Below, in pieces: positions 7,936 through 16,106 of a stretch of DNA of 43,736 bases. The translations under genes and the position numbers were made by a program. The notes under the pieces were generated by a model, which saw only the letters and a program-made list of their open reading frames with translations, did not search any database and was not told the DNA's origin. The DNA comes from Methanolobus psychrotolerans (GTDB lineage: Archaea > Halobacteriota > Methanosarcinia > Methanosarcinales > Methanosarcinaceae): positions 1 to 43,736 of the forward strand of contig NZ_MBKP01000029.1 of assembly GCF_002243045.1 (NCBI RefSeq), written 5' to 3'. Each line of letters opens with the position of its first letter. Position 1 is the stretch's first letter.

Positions 7936-8652
7936 TTATAAACACCCCCACATTTTATGGGTCTGTGGTATTATTCTTGTATCAACATCATTCAGTAAGG
8001 ACTCCTGCAAACCCAGCAGGAAGCCAGGTTCAGGCTGCATGTCCTTCTGCGTCACCGGCTGCAGTATCAGGCTGGATATACAGCCCGATATGGCGCCGAC
8101 AACACCTTCAATATCATCAAACGGTGTATCTTTTGTTACAACTATCTTACAGAAACAATCCCTGTCCTTTGTAACTCTCAAGGTCCTGAAGCACTCAATA
8201 GTACTGTCAAGATGGAGCTCCGGATCCTCAAGCAATGAATGAGGAAGGAGCTTTACGTCACCGGAAACGTAGGATAAACAGTTCTTTATCTTTTTAGCCA
8301 TATGAGGCAATGTCATATTGGATTCCAGGTATAGAGGAATATCCACTTGCAATGAGGATATAAACTCTGCATTAAGCAATGGCTCACCACCGGTTAGTGA
8401 AACTGAATGCAGTCCGGAGAATGATTTTACCATCCCACAGATATCAGCCGGAGAAATAGGATTTTTAACATCCTTAAAAACATTTGCTCCTGCAACATCC
8501 TCAAACCTGCAAAACTTCGTAGCTTCAGCAGGAGTATCACAGTAATTACACTTCAGGTTGCATCCGGTAAAACGAACGAATGCCTGCCTGTATCCCACAT
8601 AAGGACCTTCACCCTGTACTGAGCAGAATACCTCACTGACAGGTACAAACAT
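7936..8652 (-). CDS. queE: QueE, 7-carboxy-7-deazaguanine synthase
   Basis: QueE is the radical SAM ring-contraction enzyme turning 6-carboxytetrahydropterin into 7-carboxy-7-deazaguanine. Visible features are 'EVFCSVQGEGPYVG' near the start (substrate side), the cluster motif CNLKCNYCDT at residues 31-40, and 'SLTGGEPLLN' for SAM binding. The usual archaeal C-terminus is 'LILQPVTQKDMQPEPGF...VRIIPQTHK'-like. The length (238 residues) is normal. The ATG overlaps the stop of the upstream DUF366 gene (TGATG-type overlap at 8650-8654), marking one operon. Confidence 0.93.
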   Translation of the reverse strand: MFVPVSEVFCSVQGEGPYVGYRQAFVRFTGCNLKCNYCDTPAEATKFCRFEDVAGANVFKDVKNPISPADICGMVKSFSGLHSVSLTGGEPLLNAEFISSLQVDIPLYLESNMTLPHMAKKIKNCLSYVSGDVKLLPHSLLEDPELHLDSTIECFRTLRVTKDRDCFCKIVVTKDTPFDDIEGVVGAISGCISSLILQPVTQKDMQPEPGFLLGLQESLLNDVDTRIIPQTHKMWGCL

Positions 8653-9209
8653 CAGATCACATCCAATGGTCTGGATTTTCGAAGATCCAGCTCAATATCA
8701 ATAAACTCATTATAGTAGCTTTTTGCAATCTTTTCCATCAGCTTTAACACGTCATCATTGCAAATCCCGATGTCTTCAAGACTGCCATAGTAGTCGTGCA
8801 TGACATTTATCCCGAAATGGATCTTCTGGGACACTGCAGATGTACTTGCAATAGACACTGTCAGCTTTTTACCATCCACGAAAAGATCATCGCCCTTTCT
8901 GATAAGATCGTTGCGGTATTCAGAAAGCACCTCTGCAACTATGGCCGTGAATAGCCTCTGTCTTGCATATACCAGTTTCAGGTCAGTTGAATCAAAATGC
9001 TCTATGATAAAGTGGACCATGTCTGTGGAAAATATCATATCGCCCTGTTTTTTGTCCTCAAGATCGATCATATGCTCTATCTTAACATCACATCCACCCC
9101 TGAAAGCAATGATGGAGTCCGCCTGGACATCTGCAAGATTATAGGCCCAGAGAGAGGATATCTGGCTGCCGTCATATTCCAGCGTTTTATCGAGAATTAT
9201 ACATTTCAT
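8652..9209 (-). CDS. DUF366 family protein in the archaeosine operon
   Basis: The 185-residue protein matches DUF366 by its opening 'DKTLEYDGSQISSLWAY', then 'DSIIAFRGGCDVKIEHMIDLED' and 'DMVHFIIEHFD' segments. The family is archaeal and thermophile-biased and has no proven activity. Conserved Cys, Asp/Glu and His residues could bind metal or nucleotide (inference). It sits between queC and queE, overlapping queE by one base and 33 bases after queC, so a role in 7-deazaguanine supply (for example an alternative GTP cyclohydrolase-side step or handling of an intermediate) is plausible but unproven. Confidence 0.85.
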   Translation of the reverse strand: MKCIILDKTLEYDGSQISSLWAYNLADVQADSIIAFRGGCDVKIEHMIDLEDKKQGDMIFSTDMVHFIIEHFDSTDLKLVYARQRLFTAIVAEVLSEYRNDLIRKGDDLFVDGKKLTVSIASTSAVSQKIHFGINVMHDYYGSLEDIGICNDDVLKLMEKIAKSYYNEFIDIELDLRKSRPLDVI

Positions 9210-9242
9210 ATTAGTACACCAATAAAAACATTAAGTCTCCTG

Positions 9243-10016
9243 TTAAATTCCAAGCCTGGCAAGCAAAGGATCCTGAACACCTACCATCTCAAAAGCCCTT
9301 CTTCTACGGATACAGCTTTCACACTCACCGCATGGAACATCTGCGCCATGATAGCAACTCCAGCTAAATTCCAATGGTGCCTTTAGTTCAACAGCCTTAG
9401 CAACGATCTCTTTTTTGTCCATGCCTATAAGCGGTGCAAGCACCTTAACACCATTTTGTGTTGAATATGAAAGAGAATCATCAATAGCAGTGATGAAATC
9501 TGCGGAATTATCAGGGAATGTAACAGCTTCTTCTTTGTTAAAACCTACAACTACATACTCACAGCCCATACTTTCAGCAAATGCTGCTGCAATGTTTATG
9601 AGAATACCATTTCGGTTTGGAACCCAGACAGCTTTAGCAGACTGGATAGTTATTAAAGGGTCTGCTTTGTCGGATATTTCTTCGATCTTAAGTGAGGGAA
9701 CTTTCACGTCAGTATTGACAAGGGACGTATTGGTAATCTCCTTCATCCACCTTATGTCAAGAATACTATATTCTATTCCATAGTGTTCACAAACCTTTAC
9801 AGAATTCTCAATTTCACGCTCCACTGAGCGCTGCCCGTAGTTGAATATGAGAGCCTTTTTAACTCCGATCTTTCCCTGAACTGCTGCAATAGCAGTAACA
9901 GAATCAAGACCGCTACTTAACAAAGCAATTGAACTGATAGATAATCCTCCATGAGATGAATAATACTTGAGTAATACTGGAAGATTACTAAAGAAGGACA
10001 CAATATAAAAGACCAT
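9243..10016 (-). CDS. queC: QueC, preQ0 synthase (7-cyano-7-deazaguanine synthase)
   Basis: QueC is an ATP-dependent PP-loop enzyme converting carboxy-deazaguanine and ammonia into preQ0. Visible features are the PP-loop SSGLDS just after 'SIAL', '[19 protein letters not shown]', '[16 protein letters not shown]', and the zinc-binding cysteines in '[25 protein letters not shown]'. The start is uncertain. The only standard codon is ATG 10016, giving a 25-residue hydrophobic extension not normal for QueC. A strong GGAGG at 9946-9950 instead precedes an ATC codon (9936-9938) at ideal spacing, where family members begin. First gene of the que operon; a TATA-like tatattta lies near 10036-10045. Confidence 0.88.
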   Translation of the reverse strand: MVFYIVSFFSNLPVLLKYYSSHGGLSISSIALLSSGLDSVTAIAAVQGKIGVKKALIFNYGQRSVEREIENSVKVCEHYGIEYSILDIRWMKEITNTSLVNTDVKVPSLKIEEISDKADPLITIQSAKAVWVPNRNGILINIAAAFAESMGCEYVVVGFNKEEAVTFPDNSADFITAIDDSLSYSTQNGVKVLAPLIGMDKKEIVAKAVELKAPLEFSWSCYHGADVPCGECESCIRRRRAFEMVGVQDPLLARLGI

Positions 10017-10052
10017 CGTTGAGATTTCAAAACGAATAAATATAGAGCATGT

Positions 10053-10064
10053 AAATATAAATAT
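10053..10064 (+). promoter_or_regulatory. Putative TATA box for ferritin-like gene
   Basis: The AT-only stretch (aaatataaatat) lies about 25-30 bases before a predicted start of transcription near 10085, giving a short leader that still contains the AGAGG ribosome binding site at 10086-10090. It lies in the divergent spacer with queC. Confidence 0.35.
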
Positions 10065-10097
10065 AATAAATACATATATAAATAAAGAGGAATAATT

Positions 10098-10583
10098 TTG
10101 CCAATGATCACCGATAAAATAACTCTTGAAAAGTTACTCCAGAGAATGTACTGGATAGAGACTGAAATGGAACAACTGGGCACATGGGAAGCACGTATCG
10201 AAATGATGGAAGATAATGTAGCAGCCCTTGAAGTGCTTTCTCACGACTCCGATAAACACGGAAACATTGTACAAAAATGGTTAATAATAGGAGACATAAC
10301 TGTTCCAGAAACGGCCCCCTCCGGACTCCCAAAGCACATCTTCGATTTTGAAGGGATGACAAGTAATGAGATGTTCGAAAGAATACTGAAGTATGAAATA
10401 CTCGCAAAGAACGCTTACGAGGATATAAAAAATGCAAACCTAGATGTTATCACTGAATTATTCCCGAATGAAAATGACCAGACTGAATTTATGCAGGATA
10501 TAGAACAACTAATAAAAGACGAAGAGAAACACGCAAATATCTGCAAAAGCAAAATTGGCGGCTTTGCAAAAATAATGTTGTAA
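10098..10583 (+). CDS. Ferritin-like/rubrerythrin-like four-helix protein
   Basis: The 161-residue, strongly acidic, all-helical protein has an '[15 protein letters not shown]' helix and a late '[16 protein letters not shown]' helix. These supply the E...ExxH iron ligands of ferritin-like proteins; a second His/Glu set ([11 protein letters not shown]) occurs near residue 50. The pattern suggests a small non-heme iron protein, perhaps for oxidative-stress defence, but no rubredoxin CxxC is present. Start TTG 10098 is favoured over ATG 10104 because AGAGG ends seven bases before it. It is monocistronic, diverging from queC and converging on the PEF-CTERM gene. Confidence 0.65.
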   Translation: MPMITDKITLEKLLQRMYWIETEMEQLGTWEARIEMMEDNVAALEVLSHDSDKHGNIVQKWLIIGDITVPETAPSGLPKHIFDFEGMTSNEMFERILKYEILAKNAYEDIKNANLDVITELFPNENDQTEFMQDIEQLIKDEEKHANICKSKIGGFAKIML

Positions 10584-10604
10584 AAACCGCTTTTCAGCGG
10601 TTTT
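10583..10604 (+). terminator. Hairpin terminator
   Basis: AAAACCGC, loop ttttca, GCGGTTTT form a perfect 8-bp stem that begins at the stop of the ferritin-like gene and is followed by T-rich sequence. It probably ends both convergent transcripts. Confidence 0.65.
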
Positions 10605-10617
10605 CATATTTCTTATT

Positions 10618-11064
10618 TTACTGTTTTCTGCCAAAGAAGAATGCCATCCCTATGATTGCTACCATTGGAATCGCAATAGTCGGGAATTCAGGAACTTCCT
10701 GTGTTGCAGGAGAATCGTTTATTGAGTCATCATCAGGTTCGTCTTTTTCCTGCTCTTCCTGTTCTTCCTGCTCTTCCTCTACAAGTTTAGCTGAAGATGC
10801 AGGTATCCCACTTCCACCACCACCAAAATACATCATTGTAGCGACTGGTTCAGGAGCTTCATCGCTTGATTGGTTAGAAGAGACTTCTTTAGTAGGAGTT
10901 GAAGCTGCTTTCTGGGAGACCGTTACAGGATCTTCTAGAATCGGTCCAGAGTTATCAGAGTCGGAAGATTCCTGTGCAGAACCCATCTGGAAATTAACCA
11001 TTCCACTTACTAGCAGAACTGATGCAAACATAATGATAACTGGCAAAATTAATCGTCTATCCAT
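10618..11064 (-). CDS. PEF-CTERM sorting-domain surface protein
   Basis: The 148-residue exported protein has an N-terminal signal segment (MDRRLILPVIIMFASVLLVSG), then a low-complexity Ser/Thr/Glu/Asp linker with a glycine run and an EEQEEQ repeat. Its C-terminus has the tripartite PEF-CTERM pattern: VPEF, a hydrophobic helix (PTIAIPMVAIIGMAFFF) and a short basic tail GRKQ. In Methanosarcinales such tails are recognised by an archaeosortase, which removes the helix and probably attaches the protein to a lipid (family knowledge). No archaeosortase gene is in the window. The body has no folded domain I recognise, so it could be a surface spacer or simple cell-envelope protein. Confidence 0.8.
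   Translation of the reverse strand: MDRRLILPVIIMFASVLLVSGMVNFQMGSAQESSDSDNSGPILEDPVTVSQKAASTPTKEVSSNQSSDEAPEPVATMMYFGGGGSGIPASSAKLVEEEQEEQEEQEKDEPDDDSINDSPATQEVPEFPTIAIPMVAIIGMAFFFGRKQ
10748..10777. repeat. 9-bp tandem repeat coding EEQ units
   Basis: The unit tcctgctct / tcctgttct recurs about 3.3 times inside the PEF-CTERM gene and encodes the EEQEEQEEQE stretch. Copy number could change by slippage without shifting the frame. Confidence 0.6.
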
Positions 11065-11135
11065 ATTGTACCACCTTTAGTTTTTAGCCATGATTCGAAA
11101 CAATGTTACCTAAATTTACTATAAGATGATGATAG

Positions 11136-11145
11136 CTATATAAAC
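11136..11145 (-). promoter_or_regulatory. Putative TATA box upstream of PEF-CTERM gene
   Basis: Minus-strand TTTATATAGC lies 72 bases upstream of the ATG at 11064, which would leave a leader of about 45 bases. It is the best TATA-like match in the divergent spacer 11065-11308. Confidence 0.4.
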
Positions 11146-11308
11146 ATTTGCGTACTTCCGAAAATCATACTCATTATGAAATATGAGATTTGAGAAGTTG
11201 ACACCGGACAAAAAGCATAGCATATGAAATCATTTAAAAAGGAAGAACATTTCAAACTAAAGAGACTATACATAAAGAATGAACAAATGGTAAAATGGGA
11301 GTGACAGA

Positions 11309-13426
11309 TTGAATTTCGAAAAAAAGAATGTTTCAGACAAAAAGAACAAGTTGATTGAAGAGAAAAGTCCTTATCTGCAGCAACATGCCCATAATCCTGT
11401 TGACTGGTACCCATGGGGAGATGAAGCTTTTAAAAAAGCAAACGAAGAGAAGAAACCAATATTCCTTTCAATAGGCTATTCTACCTGCCACTGGTGCCAT
11501 GTGATGGAAAAAGAATCCTTTGAAAACAACACTGTAGCGCAACTTTTGAACGATTCATTCGTTTCTATAAAAGTAGACCGTGAAGAAAGACCTGATATTG
11601 ACAGTATATATATGTCAGTTTGCCAGGCAATCACAGGCAGCGGTGGGTGGCCCCTAACCATCCTGATGACACCGGACAAAAAACCATTCTATGCAGCTAC
11701 CTACATACCCAGGGAAAGCAGATATGGAATTCCCGGAATGATTGATATAATCCCTGCCATAAAGGAACTATGGATCAACAAAAAAGAAGAACTTGTTAAC
11801 AGTGCCGATGCCATTACATCTGCAGTATCCACTTCCGGGAAAAATGAACAGCAAGTAAGTATTGATGAAAATATACTAAAAAAGTCATTCGAACAATTAT
11901 CCGGTTCTTTTGACGACGTGAACGCCGGTTTTGGTAGGGCGCCAAAATTCCCGATACCACACCACCTTACATTTCTACTGAGATACTGGAAAAGAACAGG
12001 CAATTCAAAGGCACTGGAGATGGTAGAAAGAACCTTAAATGCAATGAGAATGGGAGGTATCTATGACCAGATAGGTTTTGGATTCCACCGGTATTCAACA
12101 GATAGACAATGGCTTGTACCTCATTTTGAAAAAATGTTGTATGACCAGGCATTGATGGTTATTGCCTTGTCCGAAACATACCAGGCAACCGGAAATACGG
12201 AGCACAGGAGTACTGCAAAAGAGATATTGACATACCTTAAAAGAGATATGCTATCAAAAGAAGGAGGATTCTACTCCGCCGAAGATGCAGACAGTGAGGG
12301 AGAGGAAGGCAAATTCTACATATGGACAACAGAACAAATTGACGAAATACTTGGAAATGAAGATGCAGCTCTTTTCAAAGACATATTTAATATAAATAAC
12401 GACGGCAACTTCACTGATGAACACGCAAAAGTTCTCAATGGAAAAAATATTCCTCACTTAACAGAGAGCATGAATGAAATTATTTCCCGAAAAACGAATC
12501 ATGTTGAAGCTATCACAGTGTCCCTTGAACGCTCAAGCAGAAAGCTGTTCAATGCCCGAGAGAAACGCATTCGCCCTTCCAAAGATGATAAGATACTCAC
12601 AGACTGGAACGGACTTGCAATCGTTGCACTCTGTAAAGCTGCACAGGCCTTCGATGAAGAAGAATATGCAAAAATGGCCAGAGATGCAGCAGATTTTTTT
12701 ATTAAGAAAATGACAGATAATGATGGAAAGATGAAACACCGATACCGGGAAGGAGAAGCAGCTATCGATGCTTTTCTGGAGGATTATGCCTTTTTCATAT
12801 GGGGACTTATAGAACTTTACCAGACTAATTTTGAAACAAAGTATATTGAGCACGCATTGAAACTCAACAATTATCTTTTGAACCACTTCTACGACAACGA
12901 AGATGGAGGATTCTTTCATACATCAGATGAAGCTGAAGAACTTATATTCCGCAGCAAGGAAGTATATGACGGTGCTATCCCCTCCGGGAACTCTGTGTGT
13001 ATCATGAATCTCCTGAAACTTGCAAAGATTACAGCAGACTCCGAATTTGAGAGTGTTGCCCACAGGACAATAGAGGCCTTTGCAGGGAAGGTAAATGCCG
13101 CCCCCATTGGATATACCCAATTCATGTCCGCCATATCTTTTGCCATGAGAGAGTCAATAGAAATAGTTATTGCCGGCAATCTGGAAGATGCTGAGACCAG
13201 AGACATTATCACATTTATAAATGAGAGATTCATGCCCGAAAAAGTATTACTTTTCAAACATGAAGGAATGGAAGATAAAATTAAAAATATTGCAGTTTAC
13301 ACAAAGGATATGGAAACGATGGATGGAAAGACAACGGTCCACATATGCCACAACCACAACTGCAAACTTCCTTCCAATGATATGGATAATGTAAAGGAAC
13401 ATATAGAAAACCTGTCACACATTTAG
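11309..13426 (+). CDS. YyaL/SSP411-type thioredoxin-domain protein (DUF255)
   Basis: The 705-residue protein starts with the family hallmark ([23 protein letters not shown]) and an N-terminal thioredoxin-like domain with CHWC at residues 60-63 ([15 protein letters not shown]). This is followed by '[14 protein letters not shown]' and '[12 protein letters not shown]'. Residues ~200-600 form the alpha/alpha toroid resembling glycosidase/epimerase folds ([46 protein letters not shown]). The biochemical role is unknown in any organism; a redox-linked function is supposed from the CxxC. Start TTG 11309 has GGAGTGA upstream. It is 11 bases before the F390 synthetase gene, so one operon. Confidence 0.88.
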   Translation: MNFEKKNVSDKKNKLIEEKSPYLQQHAHNPVDWYPWGDEAFKKANEEKKPIFLSIGYSTCHWCHVMEKESFENNTVAQLLNDSFVSIKVDREERPDIDSIYMSVCQAITGSGGWPLTILMTPDKKPFYAATYIPRESRYGIPGMIDIIPAIKELWINKKEELVNSADAITSAVSTSGKNEQQVSIDENILKKSFEQLSGSFDDVNAGFGRAPKFPIPHHLTFLLRYWKRTGNSKALEMVERTLNAMRMGGIYDQIGFGFHRYSTDRQWLVPHFEKMLYDQALMVIALSETYQATGNTEHRSTAKEILTYLKRDMLSKEGGFYSAEDADSEGEEGKFYIWTTEQIDEILGNEDAALFKDIFNINNDGNFTDEHAKVLNGKNIPHLTESMNEIISRKTNHVEAITVSLERSSRKLFNAREKRIRPSKDDKILTDWNGLAIVALCKAAQAFDEEEYAKMARDAADFFIKKMTDNDGKMKHRYREGEAAIDAFLEDYAFFIWGLIELYQTNFETKYIEHALKLNNYLLNHFYDNEDGGFFHTSDEAEELIFRSKEVYDGAIPSGNSVCIMNLLKLAKITADSEFESVAHRTIEAFAGKVNAAPIGYTQFMSAISFAMRESIEIVIAGNLEDAETRDIITFINERFMPEKVLLFKHEGMEDKIKNIAVYTKDMETMDGKTTVHICHNHNCKLPSNDMDNVKEHIENLSHI

Positions 13427-13437
13427 ATAGCAGGCTG

Positions 13438-14799
13438 ATGAATATGACAAACGGAACATTCTATAACCCTGAAATTGAAACCATGGATAGAAGCGAGCTT
13501 GATGCACTGGTGGATGAGAGGATCAGGTACACGGTCAACTATGCTGCAGATAATTCGTTGTTCTATAAAAAATGGTTCCATGAGAACAGTATTAAACCTT
13601 CTGACATCAGGTCACATGAGGATCTCCTGGAACTCCCCATCATCTCAGGAAAGACAATTCGTGAAAACCAGCCCCCGATTGAAAATGAGTTTGGATTTAA
13701 GACTATTGACTGGAAAGATGTGTTCACTGTACACGAAACAAGTGGGACAAGCGGAACACCAAAATCTTTTTTCCTCACATGGGAAGACTGGGAAAGATAC
13801 GCAGAAAAATATGCACGCAGTTTCCGTTCCCAGGGGTTTGGGTCAAACGACCGGGTTATTGTCTGTGCATCCTATGGCATGAACGTAGGTGCAAACACAA
13901 TGACACTTGCAGCCAGGAACATTGGTATGACAATGATCCCTGAAGGAAAATGTACATTCCCTGTGAGAGTAATGGAAGCATACAAACCAACTTCAATTGT
14001 AGGAAGCATCTTCAAGCTAATTCACCTTGCTAAAAGAATGAAGGAGCAGGGAATGGACCCTGCAAGATCCAGCATTGAACGTCTTGTAATTGGAGGAGAA
14101 AGCTTTGCAGAAGAATCAAGGAACTATGTTTCGGAACTATGGGATTGTGAAGTATACAATACATATGGAAGCACAGAGGGAACCATGTGTGGAGAATGCA
14201 CTGAAATAAATGGTTTACATGTTCCTGAGGACCTTGTACATCTGGACGTATATGATCCGCATATGGATAAATTTGTGAAGGATGGAGAGTGCGGCAGGCT
14301 TATACTCACTACTTTACTGCCGGTTGGGGGAAAGAGCGGAAATGTACTTCTCAACTATGATACCGAAGACACTACAGTAGTAGTCGGCCGGGGAAAATGT
14401 GCCTGTGGGCGAACTCATATGAAAATAATGACTCCTCAAAGAGAAGCAGAAACATTCTGGGTATCCGATACCCCCTTTAACCGGGTTGATGTTGAAAAAG
14501 GTGTGTTCCAGAGAGAGAACATGGAATATCTGACCGGCGAGTATGAAGCTTTTCTTTATGGAGGAGAGGATGAAGGAGAAACAACCCTGAGAGTAAGCAT
14601 GGAATGCAATGATCCTCAGAAATGCGATGAAGAACTTATTAAGGAAAATTTCCTCAGATCTTTCTTTTCCTATAAGAAAAACCTGGAGAACTCATACATT
14701 GATGGGAGTCTTAACATCCTGTTCAACTATACAAAACCAAGTGAAATGGAATTCTATCGTGTCAAAGGAAGACCAAAGCGCATTGTCGACAGAAGGTAG
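13438..14799 (+). CDS. ftsA: Coenzyme F390 synthetase (phenylacetate-CoA ligase family)
   Basis: The 453-residue adenylate-forming enzyme has the P-loop-like 'HETSGTSGTPKSFFLTWED' near residue 100 and the 'YNTYGSTEGTMCGECTE' core near 240. A Cys-containing 'GRGKCACGRTHMKIMTP' segment near 320 is typical of phenylacetate-CoA ligase homologs. In methanogens this group includes F390 synthetase, which adenylylates (or guanylylates) the oxidised F420 deazaflavin when oxygen enters the cell; F390 may act as a redox signal. Here 'ftsA' means the F390 synthetase symbol, not the cell-division gene. Co-transcription with a thioredoxin-domain protein fits a redox role. A different acyl-CoA ligase activity cannot be excluded. 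Confidence 0.75.
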   Translation: MNMTNGTFYNPEIETMDRSELDALVDERIRYTVNYAADNSLFYKKWFHENSIKPSDIRSHEDLLELPIISGKTIRENQPPIENEFGFKTIDWKDVFTVHETSGTSGTPKSFFLTWEDWERYAEKYARSFRSQGFGSNDRVIVCASYGMNVGANTMTLAARNIGMTMIPEGKCTFPVRVMEAYKPTSIVGSIFKLIHLAKRMKEQGMDPARSSIERLVIGGESFAEESRNYVSELWDCEVYNTYGSTEGTMCGECTEINGLHVPEDLVHLDVYDPHMDKFVKDGECGRLILTTLLPVGGKSGNVLLNYDTEDTTVVVGRGKCACGRTHMKIMTPQREAETFWVSDTPFNRVDVEKGVFQRENMEYLTGEYEAFLYGGEDEGETTLRVSMECNDPQKCDEELIKENFLRSFFSYKKNLENSYIDGSLNILFNYTKPSEMEFYRVKGRPKRIVDRR

Positions 14800-15219
14800 T
14801 CACAGAAGTGAAATACCCTCCCAGAGAGAGAGATAGAGACTTAAACCCCCCATGAAAACAACAATCCATAATGCAAGGGTGATCTTCATGAGGTTGAAGG
14901 GATTTACAATTGGCTTAATCCTGCCATCAACGGCAAGTTTGATGTATAGAGAGAAAATAATTATGAATATGCCTGCAAGATGATGAAGGTACATCTGGGT
15001 CTTCAGTGAAGAACCTACCCCGATCTCAGTAAGTGTTGACATTGATGGGAACATGAATGCAAGGATGGAAAACAATTGCATAAATACAGCAATGCTCACA
15101 AGCCTGCAGTGTTTCCCTGCAGGGTCTTTTGATACCTGCGATATGGCAACAGCCAGTATGAGGACCGATAAAATTTGTAATAATAGATTGACAAACGCAT
15201 GATTAAACTCTGAGAACAT
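14800..15219 (-). CDS. Small integral membrane protein, four helices
   Basis: The 139-residue protein has four hydrophobic helices (about residues 10-30, 40-60, 75-97, 112-135) and short polar loops. Helix three has a conserved-looking 'YLHHLAGIFIIIF' with two adjacent histidines that could bind heme or metal (inference; similar to DUF420-type proteins, not certain). Its stop codon directly abuts the stop of the convergent F390 synthetase gene, with no base between them. It stands alone; a TATA-like 'atatataaa' lies upstream near 15265. Confidence 0.7.
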   Translation of the reverse strand: MFSEFNHAFVNLLLQILSVLILAVAISQVSKDPAGKHCRLVSIAVFMQLFSILAFMFPSMSTLTEIGVGSSLKTQMYLHHLAGIFIIIFSLYIKLAVDGRIKPIVNPFNLMKITLALWIVVFMGGLSLYLSLWEGISLL

Positions 15220-15291
15220 ATCCTGCGTACCTCCAATTGGTGACTGCGATATGTTTAGTCTGGAATATATAAAAATATTCGCATTTCGGTT

Positions 15292-15990
15292 TTAGAAATT
15301 ACCTTTGTATATCTTCAAACCAGTATCCGAAACTGCAAGGATCCAGGGCTCCATACTATGGGAAGAAGCACGCATTTTCCGTACTCTCATATATCTGTTT
15401 GCAACATTACCTTTAAGATGCAGACCCAGTTCAATAATTCCGTCAGCAAGGTAACCTTCCATACCAGTTGAAGAATCTGCCATATCAGATAGTTTTTCTT
15501 CTTCGAGAATGAGAAACGTTGTGAATTCCTCACGCCTCAGGGTTTCAAGCATTTTATACATATTTTTTCTTAAATCACGAGGCTCTACGCTCAGAAGAGA
15601 ATATAATGCACCAAGAGAATCTATTGCAACGCAGGTACATTTTTCTCCAACATTTTTTTTAAATTGAAGTATGTTTTCTTCAAGGATGCCAAGAAGGTCA
15701 TCTGAAAAGTCATCATACTGTACCCTATAATCACTAAAATCCGAAATATGTAACTTATTGGATAGACTGATACCCATACTACCCATATTCTGCAGATGAT
15801 TCTCTTTACTTTGTTCAAGAGTGACGTATAAGCCGTACTCATCCTGCTGTTCCAGATAATTGGAAAGAACCTGAAAAGTAAAACCTGACTTTAAAGTACC
15901 TGCTGCACCGGTTATAAGCACAACACTGTTTTTGGGTATATCGGTCTTAAAGACCTCATTCAAACCATCTATAGTATCCACAAATCGCAT
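15292..15990 (-). CDS. KaiC-like RecA-superfamily ATPase
   Basis: The 232-residue single-domain protein has the P-loop GAAGTLKS at residues 28-35, a 'LYVTLEQSKENHLQNM' segment with the glutamate typical of KaiC domains, and a Walker B strand ending in Asp near 123 ('CVAIDSLGALYSL'). The residue before the P-loop lysine is Leu rather than Gly; this 'GTLKS' form is common in archaeal KaiC-like proteins, so ATP binding is still likely. Such proteins work as signalling ATPases (FlaH/ArlH is a relative). It is followed upstream on the same strand by a response regulator with PAS and DUF835 domains, suggesting a shared pathway. Confidence 0.82.
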   Translation of the reverse strand: MRFVDTIDGLNEVFKTDIPKNSVVLITGAAGTLKSGFTFQVLSNYLEQQDEYGLYVTLEQSKENHLQNMGSMGISLSNKLHISDFSDYRVQYDDFSDDLLGILEENILQFKKNVGEKCTCVAIDSLGALYSLLSVEPRDLRKNMYKMLETLRREEFTTFLILEEEKLSDMADSSTGMEGYLADGIIELGLHLKGNVANRYMRVRKMRASSHSMEPWILAVSDTGLKIYKGNF

Positions 15991-16106
15991 TATACCCCTC
16001 TTTCTTTACGCTACAAAAAAGAAGTAACAATAATAGAGTCTGAATAATATATATCTTTAATGGCAAAAATGATGAAATATCAAGAGGATAGTAGGTCAAT
16101 CCCACG

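Noticed and set aside
9917-10183. Minus-strand 88-codon frame whose last ATG (9951 region) has sequence MEDYLSVQ
   Set aside because: It ends after a few codons in the frame other than QueC and is composed of AT-rich promoter sequence.
10748-10777. CRISPR-like short repeat
   Set aside because: The 9-bp units lie in frame inside a coding sequence and encode EEQ; there are no spacers. No CRISPR array or cas gene was seen anywhere in the window.
13438-14799. Phenylacetate-CoA ligase of aromatic degradation
   Set aside because: No aromatic degradation genes are present and the methanogen context favours F390 synthetase, though the fold is the same.
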